Of a stretch of DNA of 64,000 nt, positions 49,038 through 57,991 are shown one piece after another. A program made the translations under genes and the position numbers. Within the stretch, counting starts at the first letter, position 1. Each line of letters begins with the position of its first letter. The DNA is taken from assembly GCF_907164905.1 (NCBI RefSeq), contig NZ_CAJRAF010000004.1:682001-746000 (forward strand), in the 5' to 3' direction. The notes below the pieces were generated by a model. That model was not told the DNA's origin. It searched no databases and was given only the letters and a program-made list of their open reading frames with translations. The DNA comes from Dyadobacter sp. CECT 9275 (GTDB lineage Bacteria; Bacteroidota; Bacteroidia; Cytophagales; Spirosomataceae).

Positions 49038-50102
49038 ATGAGAAACAACCTACTCCTTATTTTTTCTCTGTTACCTATTTTTATGCTTACAAATCTGTCC
49101 GGCGTAACCGCACAGCAATATAAGCTTATGGGGCATATTCTGGGATTGGGCCGTATGCCAGTCATCTTTAGCTATTCTCAAAACGGGAATGGAAAGTCGG
49201 ACACCGTCTTTGCCTCCGATGACCGGTTTGTGTACCTCCCCAAACCAAGTGATGACGGCCTGATTTCCATCTATATCACCGGTGGCCGTTATACCCATTT
49301 CTGGTACGAAGCAACAGATATCAGCCTTTCCGGGAACATTGAAAAGCCCTACCAGCTCCACATCGAGGGCGGCGCTCTTAACACAATGTATAACAAGTAT
49401 CAGGAAAATATCAACTGGTTTTATCTGGATAAAAAACAAAACCAGCCCGATTCGCTATTACCGGCCATTGAAGAAGAAAAGAGAAGAGCCACCGTGCAGT
49501 TTATCCGGGAAAATCGGGCGGTTTATCCGAGTGCCTACCTTCTCTACTGGCTCACGATCCGGGACGAACGATATGCTGATGATTACGAAAAAATGTTTGA
49601 AAATCTGTCGAACCAGGTCCGAAACAGCTATTATGGCAAAAAACTCACACTACGGTTCGAAACTTTAAGAAATCAGCCAGTGGTGGGCAGAAAAGCGCCT
49701 CCATTTAGCCTAACGGATTCAAAAGGGCAAAAAGTGCAGTTGTCGGCGTTCAAAGGAAAATATGTGCTGCTGGATTTCTGGGGGCACTGGTGCTCACCCT
49801 GTATAAAGTCCATTCCTGCGCTCAAAAATATCAATGAAAAATATGCAGGCAAACTCACAATCATAGGAATTGCTGCCGAGAATGCCGATGACAAACAAAA
49901 ATGGCTGAAAACCATAGAAACGCACAAGCTGAACTGGACACAGCTTTCGGAATTTGAAGGAGGTGAAGGAGAGGTGAATACAAAGTACAATATCCTTCAG
50001 TTTCCTACCTACCTGGTATTGAACAAGGAAGGTACCGTGGTGGGCAGGACAAGCGCCATTTCCGAATTGGAAGAGGTACTGAAATCCATAAATGACTTTT
50101 AG
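49038..50102 (+). CDS. Secreted TlpA/ResA-type thiol-disulfide oxidoreductase
   Basis: A protein of 354 residues with a signal peptide ending near residue 25. Residues 27-200 are an N-terminal DUF4369-like beta domain and helical linker common in Bacteroidota members. Residues about 214-354 are a thioredoxin domain with FWGHWCSPC (C252, C255), preceded by the VGRKAPPFSLTDSKG segment. The cis-proline loop is near FPTYLVLNKEG. It reduces disulfides, for example in cytochrome c maturation or envelope proteins. The window has several heme and copper proteins, but none is adjacent. A hairpin overlaps its ribosome-binding region. Confidence 0.9.
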   Translation: MRNNLLLIFSLLPIFMLTNLSGVTAQQYKLMGHILGLGRMPVIFSYSQNGNGKSDTVFASDDRFVYLPKPSDDGLISIYITGGRYTHFWYEATDISLSGNIEKPYQLHIEGGALNTMYNKYQENINWFYLDKKQNQPDSLLPAIEEEKRRATVQFIRENRAVYPSAYLLYWLTIRDERYADDYEKMFENLSNQVRNSYYGKKLTLRFETLRNQPVVGRKAPPFSLTDSKGQKVQLSAFKGKYVLLDFWGHWCSPCIKSIPALKNINEKYAGKLTIIGIAAENADDKQKWLKTIETHKLNWTQLSEFEGGEGEVNTKYNILQFPTYLVLNKEGTVVGRTSAISELEEVLKSINDF

Positions 50103-50129
50103 GACTTCCAACCCGGAAATACCAAAAGG

Positions 50130-50678
50130 TTATCTCGTAAACATCGGCAACGGATTTAACGGATGCCTGAGAAAGTTGGCAGATGTTTTTTTTATCAAAA
50201 ACCAATGAAAACCTCCATTGGGCAGCTTTTTCCTGTTTTCTGATATAATATGTTTGTCAAAACCAAAAGTAAGTACTCCGAGAGAAACATCTATCCAATC
50301 GGCTTTCCTAAAGGTTTCTACGGTTTTTTCATACTTCCCGTAGTGGGTACTTACTTTGTGATGCCAGTGTATCATCAGAGATATCTCCTCGATGAGATCA
50401 GCCCGCCCCGCTTGGTTCAGATAGCTTTTAGCTTGTGCAACTGAAGGATCGAGATAATCAATGGTGTGGTCCGTCCAGATGCCTATGTCATGGAAAACTG
50501 CCGCCAGTGCATATTTAGCTTCGTTGGTCTTGTCGCTATCTATCAGCAGGCAGTTCAGGAAAACCCGGTAAACATGATTTCTGTATTTGTAGTAATCGGG
50601 ACCAATCACAGGCCCGAACCGCTGGAATAGTTCCTCTATTATCTCATTTGAATACTCCATCCGAAACGGTTTTGACAT
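50130..50678 (-). CDS. HD-domain protein (predicted metal-dependent phosphohydrolase)
   Basis: A protein of about 182 residues (ATG 50678; the frame can start at 50708 or at 50660). Numbering here is from the upstream start of the frame. HD-family ligands are visible as H45 (NHVYRVF), H73-D74 (VFHDIG), H114/H116/H117 (IHWHHK) and D137 or D140 (ADWIDVS). No second domain or signal peptide is present, so it is a small cytoplasmic enzyme or metal-binding protein, and substrate (nucleotide or other phosphate) is unknown. It converges with the thioredoxin gene. Confidence 0.85.
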   Translation of the reverse strand: MSKPFRMEYSNEIIEELFQRFGPVIGPDYYKYRNHVYRVFLNCLLIDSDKTNEAKYALAAVFHDIGIWTDHTIDYLDPSVAQAKSYLNQAGRADLIEEISLMIHWHHKVSTHYGKYEKTVETFRKADWIDVSLGVLTFGFDKHIISENRKKLPNGGFHWFLIKKTSANFLRHPLNPLPMFTR

Positions 50679-50946
50679 CTCTGAAAAGCAGCAAGACTGT
50701 CTGCGCAAGTTAAATTACTGATAAATATTTAATTTCAGGTGGCCTGGATCAGGGTTTTCATTTAATTAACATTCGGTAAGTTTCAGAGATCACAATTGAA
50801 ATGCGTTTTAACCCTTTGGGAGACAATAGTTATGTAGAAGACCCGAACGAAAAAAATATCATTGAGGTATCTCCTTGTATCTCTCACAGCTACAAGAATA
50901 AAACAACTGATCACCAGAGAAATACAAAAAATATCCTTCACTGAGG

Positions 50947-53211
50947 TCATTTACCAAAAAACAGTGTCAGACTTAGTCTGGCGAAAAATGGGGTACCTGG
51001 TGTAAAATGAATTTCGTTGACCGGCTCCGCTTCATTTTTCAGCCTGCTTTCTGTGGCAAACTGGGTTTCCTTCCATTTAGTATTCAGCAGGTTCTGTACT
51101 GAAAGGCCAATGTTATAATTTTTTCTTCCATAATTAACCTGAAGGTCACTCACGAAATATCCTTTTGCAATAATGGAGTTATCTTCATTTGCCGGGCGGT
51201 TGGCCATATATCTGTAACGTAATGAACCGCTTAAACCATTTGGCATCTGTAGTGACAACCCTCCTGTAGAACAAAAAAGCGGAGCCAGCGGCAGGTAGTT
51301 CATTCCCTCGCGCTCGCCTATCGCACGGGGTTTCGCCGAACTGATGTCTACGTCAGCATAGAGCGAGCGCGTAAGTTGGTAACGGACCGAGAGGTCGATC
51401 CCTTGTCGTTTTGACTTGCCGCTTGGCTCTATCACACCGGCGTCACCTACATACACAAACTCCTGCGCCAACCACAAATACCACGCAGCTGCATTGATAA
51501 GCATTTTGGGAAACGGCTTGAATATCATACCCAGGTCAGAACCATAGGCCCCGGGCAATATTTGTTTGCCGCCTTGCGGCACCACCACTCTGGTATCATT
51601 GGAATGAAATCCTTTTCCAGAGTTAAGGTATAGCTGCAACCGAGGGCTGAAGGTATAATAGAAATTTAATTTAGGAGAAAGGATGGCATCGGTAGCATGC
51701 CTGGTTGTAACAGGCTGCCCCAGCTTGTCCTTATACTGGCTCCGGAAATAATCCAGCCGCAGACCTGCGTTTACCGTAAACCGATCCGAAACCTGAACCA
51801 GCTCATCGGCATAAATGGCCGCATTCAGCTCGTTTATATCTCCCAACTGAAGGCGGCCCAGCGTTACCGACCTGTCTTTGGTATGCGACAACTCCGAGTC
51901 AGATGTGATATCCTGACAGTATTGCGCTCCCAAGGTGGTGGTCCAGCGGGTTTTGCCTGCATCGTATTGCCTTGAGATACTGCCGTTGTAACCATACAAA
52001 TTCCGCCTTTCTTTCTGTCTGATCTGGTCTCCGTTTAAGGAATCTTCCAGAAAAAAAGTAAAGTTGGAATAGAGTTCAAAATTATAATTACTGTAGAAAA
52101 GCTGATTCTTCACTACAAAATTACCCGGTGTGACCGTCACAAGCTGTGCATTCAAATTGGAGCGGCTGGTTTCCCCTCCTTCGGAAGGATCAATAGACCC
52201 GAAAAAACCGATCTGCCCTGCTTCATAGGCGCGGTCGGGTATCTGCCCTGAGTGGTTCCATCGGCTCCGGAACGAGGATCCCGTCAGGGTAAGGTTGGTA
52301 TTGGGAGAGATATGACCATGGTATTTGGCGAAAATATTCCAGCGATTGAAGTGCTGGGGATTATCGAAATAGGAATTGGTAAATGAGTACTCTGACGCCA
52401 CGTAAGCCGATTGATTCCTGTCCTTACCCTTTTGCCCAAGCAGGTCAATCCCGGCAACCGTCCGAAAAGTATCATAACGCCCTGCTTCCAGTTTAACAAA
52501 AGAGCGATCGAGTGCATCTATGGTGCGAAAATCAACCCAGCCTGCAGTAGTGAAATTGCCCTTATCCGTATGATAAGGCCCCTTCTTGAAGTCAACTCCC
52601 TGTACCAGCTCAGGGATTACAAAATGGAGATCTGCGTATCCCTGGCCATGCGCATGAGACACCATGTTAACCGGCATGCCATCTACGGTCAGACGGATAT
52701 CAGTTCCGTGATCCAGGTCAAAACCGCGCAGAAATATCTGCTCGGCTTTTCCTCCACCGGCATGCTGGCCAATAAACAAACCGGGCACCATCCGGAGTAT
52801 CTCCTGAGAATTGGTGATAGGCCTTTGTTTAATGTCCAGACTGGTGATAAGCTGCTGGTCATGTGCCCTTTGAGAAGAAACCACCACTTCGCTTAATTCA
52901 ATGTCGGCATTGGACAGAAATGTTTTAAGAAAAGCAGTACGGTCTTCCTGCACCGAAACATCCAGTACCTGTGCTCTGAAACCGATATGTGATAGTTCTA
53001 CTTTATAGTGTGCGTTCACCAGCCCGTCAAACCGGTACTGGCCCAGCTCATTGGTCACAGTTGCCCTACCCAAACCTGAAAGCTGTACCGTAACACCCTT
53101 TAAAGGCAATTTCTTAACCTGATCGTAAACCGTACCGGAAATACTGCCCAGGTGAGCACGGGCTTCCAGACTTAGTACCAATAGCAACAGAAGCGTAAAA
53201 TATCCTTTCAT
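50947..53211 (-). CDS. TonB-dependent outer-membrane receptor
   Basis: A protein of 754 residues with a signal peptide ending near residue 19. A carboxypeptidase-regulatory-like domain covers about 22-100 (ISGTVYDQVKKLPLKGVTVQL). A plug follows (about 125-235: NSQEILRMVPGLFIGQHAGGG, FLRGFDLDHGTDIRLTVDGMPVN, MVSHAHGQGYADLHFVIPE). The barrel fills the rest, ending in the canonical aromatic LTLFFGK strand. The His-rich segment VSHAHGQGYADLHF is shared by a distinct group of Bacteroidota receptors and might indicate metal or cofactor binding, but the ligand is not known. It is not paired with a SusD and has no sigma/FecR neighbours. Confidence 0.9.
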   Translation of the reverse strand: MKGYFTLLLLLVLSLEARAHLGSISGTVYDQVKKLPLKGVTVQLSGLGRATVTNELGQYRFDGLVNAHYKVELSHIGFRAQVLDVSVQEDRTAFLKTFLSNADIELSEVVVSSQRAHDQQLITSLDIKQRPITNSQEILRMVPGLFIGQHAGGGKAEQIFLRGFDLDHGTDIRLTVDGMPVNMVSHAHGQGYADLHFVIPELVQGVDFKKGPYHTDKGNFTTAGWVDFRTIDALDRSFVKLEAGRYDTFRTVAGIDLLGQKGKDRNQSAYVASEYSFTNSYFDNPQHFNRWNIFAKYHGHISPNTNLTLTGSSFRSRWNHSGQIPDRAYEAGQIGFFGSIDPSEGGETSRSNLNAQLVTVTPGNFVVKNQLFYSNYNFELYSNFTFFLEDSLNGDQIRQKERRNLYGYNGSISRQYDAGKTRWTTTLGAQYCQDITSDSELSHTKDRSVTLGRLQLGDINELNAAIYADELVQVSDRFTVNAGLRLDYFRSQYKDKLGQPVTTRHATDAILSPKLNFYYTFSPRLQLYLNSGKGFHSNDTRVVVPQGGKQILPGAYGSDLGMIFKPFPKMLINAAAWYLWLAQEFVYVGDAGVIEPSGKSKRQGIDLSVRYQLTRSLYADVDISSAKPRAIGEREGMNYLPLAPLFCSTGGLSLQMPNGLSGSLRYRYMANRPANEDNSIIAKGYFVSDLQVNYGRKNYNIGLSVQNLLNTKWKETQFATESRLKNEAEPVNEIHFTPGTPFFARLSLTLFFGK

Positions 53212-53469
53212 AAAATGGAAATGAAATTCTTGATCTTTTTAACCTTTAGGGGTCTGAACCTTTAATCAAAGTAAATACCTGGGGTCTGTCCTTTATAGAC
53301 TTATCTCCCATTTAAAGAAATGTAACGCGGGTTAACATTTCAGAATTAAAAATCAGATATACCAAAAGCACAAAAATTCCGGCTCACCCCGCTACGAAAA
53401 AGCAGGTTTGAACCGGAAGATACATTTGATACAACTGTTACCGTCTTGACGGCCAGCTCGCCTGACATA

Positions 53470-53889
53470 TTATTTGTTCGGGTGCAGGCAGGTTTGCCAG
53501 TACCGGATAATTACATCCATGTGTTTCCTAAAAACAGCGTAATCACCCTGCTTTTTGAAATATCCCTGAATGGTGCCTTTATAAACCTCGTTGAGTAGCG
53601 CCTTATTATCGGATGTGCTCAGGAATATAAACGGGATTGCCTTTTTTTTAAGAACCGGGTTGGCTTCTATGATGCTCCTTAGTTCCAGTCCGTTCATGAC
53701 GGGCATGTTCACATCGCATAGTATCAAAAATGGTTTTTCCGTGGTGGTGGTAAGGTAATCGAGTGCTTCACTGCCATTCGAAAAGAACCTTACGGCATTA
53801 GGAATTTGTAAATCATCGAGAATTTCCCTGATCAGATACTGATCGTCCTCATCATCTTCTACCGAAATAACGGGCCCTGCTAATGACAT
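53470..53889 (-). CDS. Stand-alone response-regulator receiver protein
   Basis: A protein of 139 residues forming one CheY-like receiver domain and nothing else. The acidic pocket is EDDEDD (11-16), the phosphorylation site is D59 (LILCDVNMPVMNG), a Ser/Thr near 91-92 (FLSTSD) fits the signalling switch, and a Lys at 112-113 (YFKKQ) matches the conserved one. The group resembles the Rcp1-like receivers that pair with phytochrome or hybrid kinases. No kinase is nearby, so the phosphodonor is unknown. It and the next receiver gene are on the same strand 211 bases apart. Confidence 0.9.
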   Translation of the reverse strand: MSLAGPVISVEDDEDDQYLIREILDDLQIPNAVRFFSNGSEALDYLTTTTEKPFLILCDVNMPVMNGLELRSIIEANPVLKKKAIPFIFLSTSDNKALLNEVYKGTIQGYFKKQGDYAVFRKHMDVIIRYWQTCLHPNK

Positions 53890-53912
53890 ATATTTTTTTA
53901 GATCCAGACTAA

Positions 53913-53920
53913 CAAATGTA
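53913..53920 (-). promoter_or_regulatory. Candidate -7 element of the receiver gene promoter
   Basis: TACATTTG on the - strand matches the Bacteroidota TAnnTTTG -7 element, ending 24 bases before the start of the gene at 53889. No TTG lies at the usual -33 spacing, so support is weak. Confidence 0.3.
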
Positions 53921-54100
53921 AATATGGTTGAAATATGGATATTTTACAATCCGGAGAAATGATATTGCCTCTTTCCTGACAATATTTAATTTTATAACAA
54001 TATGCCGCCGCCGCTCAAATTATCCCTTGGAACATATAACAATCCCATTGCCTTTATTTAATGGTTGTGTACGTTACCATACACCTCTTGTGACACTTTC

Positions 54101-54532
54101 TCAACAGTTGCCCTGATCCTCCCCGTCTGTGTCGGGATAGGAAACTTCCAGTATGGCTTCCGCTATTTTTCGGGCAAGTTCGTTGATATCATATTGCTTT
54201 CGGATGATCTTTTTTATTTTCAGTAATCTAAGATTCTCCGCCGAAATGAAAGGTTCGGAACCTGATAAAATAAATGTGCAGGTTCTTTCCAGCTCCGGAA
54301 TTAACTGCAACTGCCTGATACAATCTTCCGCCTCCATCAGAGGGAGCATCCAATCCAGAAAAATGTAGTCAGGTACGGGAATTTCGCGGCTGTTAAGCTT
54401 TTTTGTCGCTTCCAGGCAATCAAATGCTATGGAACATGCCATATCAGGAAAAGCCTGCTGCAGCGCAAACAAAAAAATCTCCTGATCGTCCGCATCGTCA
54501 TCAATTAACAGGCAGTGCAATACTTCTTTCAT
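54101..54532 (-). CDS. Stand-alone response-regulator receiver protein
   Basis: A protein of 143 residues, receiver domain only. Acidic pocket DDDADD (11-16), phosphoacceptor D60 (YIFLDWMLPLMEAED), Ser at 90 (FILSGSE) and Lys in KIIRKQY correspond to the conserved positions. It differs from the usual MPxMxG loop, having LPLMEAED after the Asp, so its surface for partners is unusual. It lies divergent from the CinA-like gene and upstream of the other receiver gene on the same strand. Confidence 0.88.
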   Translation of the reverse strand: MKEVLHCLLIDDDADDQEIFLFALQQAFPDMACSIAFDCLEATKKLNSREIPVPDYIFLDWMLPLMEAEDCIRQLQLIPELERTCTFILSGSEPFISAENLRLLKIKKIIRKQYDINELARKIAEAILEVSYPDTDGEDQGNC

Positions 54533-54813
54533 CCTGGTGTTTTTAATGAATACCCTGGCCCGGAATTCCCCATTCCACTATGGTGAGGAATGCGGTAACC
54601 AACGCTACAGACCTCCGGTTCGGTTTGGGAATTTTACCCTACGGGAACGCGGGAGGTTATGCCTCATAGCTTATAAAGCAAATTGCATGCCCGCTGTTTG
54701 CGTTTACCAGCAAGGAGCCGCTGTTTTGCAGAAAAATACTTGCCAATCAGGACGGGTTATGGATGGCAAACTTTTTGCACTCATTTCCATCGTAATATCT
54801 AACATGTGATACC

Positions 54814-55317
54814 ATGCCTTCACAATCGGTTATTGAATGCAGTAGCTATTTAAAAAAACGAGGTTTTACCATTGCCTTTGCTGAAAGCGCAACAGCGGGA
54901 CGGCTGGCATTTGAGTTTTCCATGACAGAAGCTTCCGGAGATATATTAAAAGGCGGGTTGGTCTGTTACGATGCTTCTATCAAAGAAGCCATCCTTAAAA
55001 TACCAGCGGGATTCATTGAAAAGTATACGCCCGAGTCAGCAGAGGTAACCGAGGCAATGGCCTTCAGTTTACAGAAGTTGATGCCAGCTTCCATCCATGT
55101 TGCCGTCACTGGCCTTACCACCGCCGGCGGAAGTGAAACATACGAAAAGCCTGTCGGAACCATGTTCATACAGATATTGACAGATCATCACTCCATCGCG
55201 TTAAGAGAGGTGTTTACTGGAAACGCAGAGGAAATTGTTATGCAAACCATCAATAAAATAGCCCACACCATTACGCGTGAGCTATTACATCAAGATCTGG
55301 GAGATGAAACCTATTAA
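54814..55317 (+). CDS. CinA C-terminal domain protein (nicotinamide-nucleotide amidohydrolase family)
   Basis: A protein of 167 residues consisting only of the PncC/CinA C-terminal domain. FAESATAGRLA (22-32) corresponds to the catalytic AESCTGG motif, with S25 as the conserved serine. The following C-T-G-G is A-T-A-G here. CYDASIK places a Tyr and a Lys five residues apart as in active members, and GGSETYEKPVGTMFIQ is the conserved glycine-rich segment. It would deamidate nicotinamide mononucleotide to recycle NAD. The stop overlaps that of a convergent gene through TTAA. Confidence 0.85.
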   Translation: MPSQSVIECSSYLKKRGFTIAFAESATAGRLAFEFSMTEASGDILKGGLVCYDASIKEAILKIPAGFIEKYTPESAEVTEAMAFSLQKLMPASIHVAVTGLTTAGGSETYEKPVGTMFIQILTDHHSIALREVFTGNAEEIVMQTINKIAHTITRELLHQDLGDETY

Positions 55318-55721
55318 TTCCCACTTTTCTTCTTCCGTTTTTGACTCTTTTTTTGTCTGTCGGCAGTATCCGGGGAAACAATCTTTTGATTCCCTCCACC
55401 GGTCAGCTCTGTACTGGAACTCCCCGTGCTGGTCAGACCGGACACCGCCCCGTTTTGTTCTGCATTTCCGTTCACATCCTTTGCGGACGTAGACGTTGTA
55501 TCTGGTTGAAAAGTTACACTTCCCGTAGTACCAGTAGCCAGCGGCCAGGCCGCATTTCCTCCTGAACTGTTGCCTTGCGTCTGCGTTTCGGCAGTTGAAG
55601 AATCCGCTGCACCTGTTTTGACCGCCTTCTGCTTTTTAGCTGTTTTAATATTAGACTGGGCATTTAGGATACCTGCTGAAAACACCATCAGCAACAGCAT
55701 CAATATTTTTGTTTTTTTCAT
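55314..55721 (-). CDS. Secreted low-complexity Ser/Thr/Gly-rich protein
   Basis: A protein of 135 residues with a signal peptide ending near residue 22 (GILNAQS). The rest is Ser/Thr/Gly/Asn-rich with little hydrophobic core (SSTAETQTQGNSSGGNAA, TSTGSSSTELTGGGN), ending in a Lys-rich tail (RQKKSQKRKKKSGN). It looks disordered and exported. No family recognised. It overlaps the cinA-like stop by 3 bases and diverges from the next receiver gene across 262 bases. Confidence 0.65.
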   Translation of the reverse strand: MKKTKILMLLLMVFSAGILNAQSNIKTAKKQKAVKTGAADSSTAETQTQGNSSGGNAAWPLATGTTGSVTFQPDTTSTSAKDVNGNAEQNGAVSGLTSTGSSSTELTGGGNQKIVSPDTADRQKKSQKRKKKSGN

Positions 55722-55983
55722 CTCAAACAGATTTAAATTGAACTCACATTAAATAGTAGTTTCAAGGCAACAATAATTATTCCATTGCGCTGTTGAGCCA
55801 TTTCATCTAATCGGACCAAAGCCGGTTCAGTTCTATGGGGAGGTTGGAATTCTGTCGCCAAAAACTAAATTTTCTTTTCGTTAAAGCGAATAAATTTCTA
55901 TCTTTATAATCGTCCTCTCCTCACTATCAATCATTTTCAAATCTGGAATCTTTATTTTGCTCACCACTTAAACTGACTGTGCC

Positions 55984-56397
55984 ATGAGCTCAAAAACCAT
56001 ATTGATCGTGGATGACAACCAGGCCGACAGGATGTTCATCAGGGAAGCCATTGAAAATGTTACTGAAAAAGATTGTCAGGTATTTGAAGCCTGTGACGGA
56101 CAGGATTTGCTGGATATACTGAATGGTCCGGGAAATGGTACTACGCCGACCTTAATTGTACTGGACATGAATATGCCCCGCAAAAATGGCCTTGAAGCCC
56201 TGGAGATCATTAAGTCAGGCACCAAAGGGCAGCGCATTCCGATTGTCATGTTATCCAATAATTCAGACAAGAACCTGATTAACAGGGCCTATGAGCTCGG
56301 AGTAAATCATTATGTCCGCAAGCCTTCAACCCGCGACGGCTATGCTCATATTGCCAATGCGGTCAATAGTCTGTTTCTTTCACCATTTCCTTTTTAA
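55984..56397 (+). CDS. Stand-alone response-regulator receiver protein
   Basis: A protein of 137 residues, receiver domain only. Acidic residues D10, D11 and nearby, phosphoacceptor D61 (LIVLDMNMPRKNGLEALEII), Ser at 91 (VMLSNNSD) and Lys at 113 (YVRKPST) complete the switch. It is the third kinase-less receiver in 3 kb, on the opposite strand to the others. It probably acts by protein-protein contact with a distant partner, since no DNA-binding output is present. Confidence 0.9.
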   Translation: MSSKTILIVDDNQADRMFIREAIENVTEKDCQVFEACDGQDLLDILNGPGNGTTPTLIVLDMNMPRKNGLEALEIIKSGTKGQRIPIVMLSNNSDKNLINRAYELGVNHYVRKPSTRDGYAHIANAVNSLFLSPFPF

Positions 56398-56630
56398 GCT
56401 GGAAGCAGGAGTTAAATAAAAATGGAGGCAAATCATCCGCAGATCGGGACGACCCTGCACAACTAAATAAACTGCGTATGACATATGCCAATATCAAGTC
56501 ATGCGGGAGATATCCCTCCAGCGGGAGTTTATAATTCCATAACACCTGGGCATCGCTAATGCCTAAAAGGGTATCCGAACAAGGAAGACTGGTAAAGGAC
56601 TTCCTTTTGCCTCATTCTCCTGGAAGCTCA

Positions 56631-56807
56631 TTAATCTTTCTTTTTAGGAACTTTCTCTCCCTCTTTCCTCACTTCCGACAGGCCTATTGCCACGGCTTGT
56701 TTCCTGGAGGTAACCTTTTTCCCGCTACCGGTTTTCAACGTACCTTTTTTCTCTTCGTGTTGCGCCTGCTCCACTTTTTCTCCTGCTTTCTTTGAGTACT
56801 TACCCAT
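56631..56807 (-). CDS. Small Lys-rich DUF6496-like protein
   Basis: A 58-residue open frame from ATG 56807 to TAA 56631. It has KKVTSRKQAVAIGLSEVRKE, closely matching the conserved core of DUF6496 proteins (VTSRKQAVAIGLSEARREG), with basic stretches on each side (KYSKKAGEKVEQ, EKVPKKKD). The length is typical. Related proteins accompany stress-response or DNA-associated genes in Bacteroidota and Proteobacteria, and function is unknown. It precedes the SDR gene on the same strand in position, though upstream/downstream order makes it the distal gene. Confidence 0.8.
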   Translation of the reverse strand: MGKYSKKAGEKVEQAQHEEKKGTLKTGSGKKVTSRKQAVAIGLSEVRKEGEKVPKKKD

Positions 56808-56913
56808 CACACCTGACGATTTTAGTTCTGAAACTTTATCTATTCTATTTCAAAAAATGTACCCGCTCCGCAACAGTGGTACGGTTATTTCAAATTGCAG
56901 CGTATTAAATCTA

Positions 56914-57765
56914 CTAACCGTTGACTATCTGTCCACCATTGGGGTGTAGTACCTGCCCTCCCATATACGAAGCATCCTGGCTTGCCAGGAAGACAAAACT
57001 CGGTGCCACTTCACAGGGTTGTCCGGGTCTTTTGAAAGGGGTATCCTTACCAAATTCTGCCACGTGTTGTTCATCAAAAGTGGAAGGAATCAAAGGCGTC
57101 CAGATCGGCCCCGGAGCCACTGCATTAACCCTGATCCCCTTTTCCGCAAGGTTTTCAGACAAGGATCTGGTAAAAGAGGTAATAGCTCCTTTGGTTGCGG
57201 AGTAATCCAGCAGCCCAGGACTTCCATGATAGGCTGTTATGGATGTGGTGTTGATAATGCTGTCTCCTTCCTGTAAATGCTGCACGGCCGCCTGGGTAAA
57301 GTAAAAAAAGGAGAAAATATTGGTGCTGAATGTATTCTTAAGCTGGGCGGTAGAAATTTCCTCAATGGATTTCTTGGGATGCTGCTCAGCGGCGTTATTA
57401 ACCAGTATGTTCAGCTTGCCGAATTCCCTGACCGTTTTACCCACCGCCTCCTTACAAAAATCGATCTCCCTGATATCTCCTGCAATCAGCAGGCACCTCT
57501 TCCCTTCTGCCTCTACCATACCTTTGGTATCCCTTGCGTCCTGGTCTTCACTGAGATACACAATGGCCACATCCGCACCTTCCCTGGCAAAATGTACTGC
57601 TACTGAACGCCCGATCCCACTGTCTCCACCCGTGATAAGCGCTACTTTGCCATCCAGCTTTCCGCTGCCACGGTAGTCATCCCTGATCACCACCGGCTGC
57701 GGATGCATCAGTTGGGTTACACCTGGCTGCTTGTTCTGCGTTTGTCCCTCTATTTCCATTTCCAT
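56914..57765 (-). CDS. Short-chain dehydrogenase/reductase (YghA-like)
   Basis: A protein of 283 residues, classical SDR with an N-terminal extension of about 40 (QLMHPQPVVIRDDYRGSGKL) characteristic of the YghA/YdaD-type stress-associated group. Cofactor motif TGGDSGIG at 45-52, NNAAE near 123, active-site N149, S175, Y188 and K192 (YSATK) are all present, so the enzyme should be active. It probably reduces a carbonyl or oxidises an alcohol with NAD(P). In related genomes such genes are induced by general stress. It is followed on the same strand by the DUF6496-like gene. Confidence 0.9.
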   Translation of the reverse strand: MEMEIEGQTQNKQPGVTQLMHPQPVVIRDDYRGSGKLDGKVALITGGDSGIGRSVAVHFAREGADVAIVYLSEDQDARDTKGMVEAEGKRCLLIAGDIREIDFCKEAVGKTVREFGKLNILVNNAAEQHPKKSIEEISTAQLKNTFSTNIFSFFYFTQAAVQHLQEGDSIINTTSITAYHGSPGLLDYSATKGAITSFTRSLSENLAEKGIRVNAVAPGPIWTPLIPSTFDEQHVAEFGKDTPFKRPGQPCEVAPSFVFLASQDASYMGGQVLHPNGGQIVNG

Positions 57766-57931
57766 AACCTTAACCGATTAAGTTTAACTGATAATGTCCT
57801 GTTCCGTTAAAAAATAGTACCAGTCAAAATGCATGTGGTAGAAACACGGTACAGTATGTTTCACCCATCAGCCTGGAAATGAGCATCCAATGTAGCTTTA
57901 TATTATTTTTTTAATAATTTATACTAAAAAC

Positions 57932-57962
57932 TTGCTTTTAGTATTTTATGCCTTTATTTTTG
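57932..57962 (+). promoter_or_regulatory. Candidate Bacteroidota promoter for the MFS/isomerase genes
   Basis: TTG (57932-57934) and TATTTTTG (57955-57962) match the -33 and -7 elements with a 20-base spacer. Transcription would begin near 57969, about 22 bases before the start codon. The 13-base repeat element lies directly downstream. Confidence 0.5.
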
Positions 57963-57974
57963 AAGAAAAATAAG

Positions 57975-57987
57975 TTAGTGCGTTAAG
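57975..57987 (+). promoter_or_regulatory. 13-base element TTAGTGCGTTAAG, first copy
   Basis: TTAGTGCGTTAAG occurs 12 bases after the putative -7 element and 4 bases before the MFS start codon at 57992. An identical copy lies upstream of the next gene (59312-59324). An A-rich GAAAAA precedes both. The position at or just after the transcription start suits an operator or 5'-UTR site. Confidence 0.5.
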
Positions 57988-57991
57988 CTGT

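Noticed and set aside
53318..53341. Imperfect palindrome AAATGTAAC...GTTAACATTT upstream of the TonB receptor gene
   Set aside because: It has an unequal arm and a common AT-rich content. No regulator gene or second copy supports an operator.
54537..54809. 90-codon open frame on + just upstream of the CinA-like gene
   Set aside because: It ends 5 bases before the CinA-like start, which is suggestive, but residue content is erratic and it would overlap the promoter region of the divergent receiver gene.
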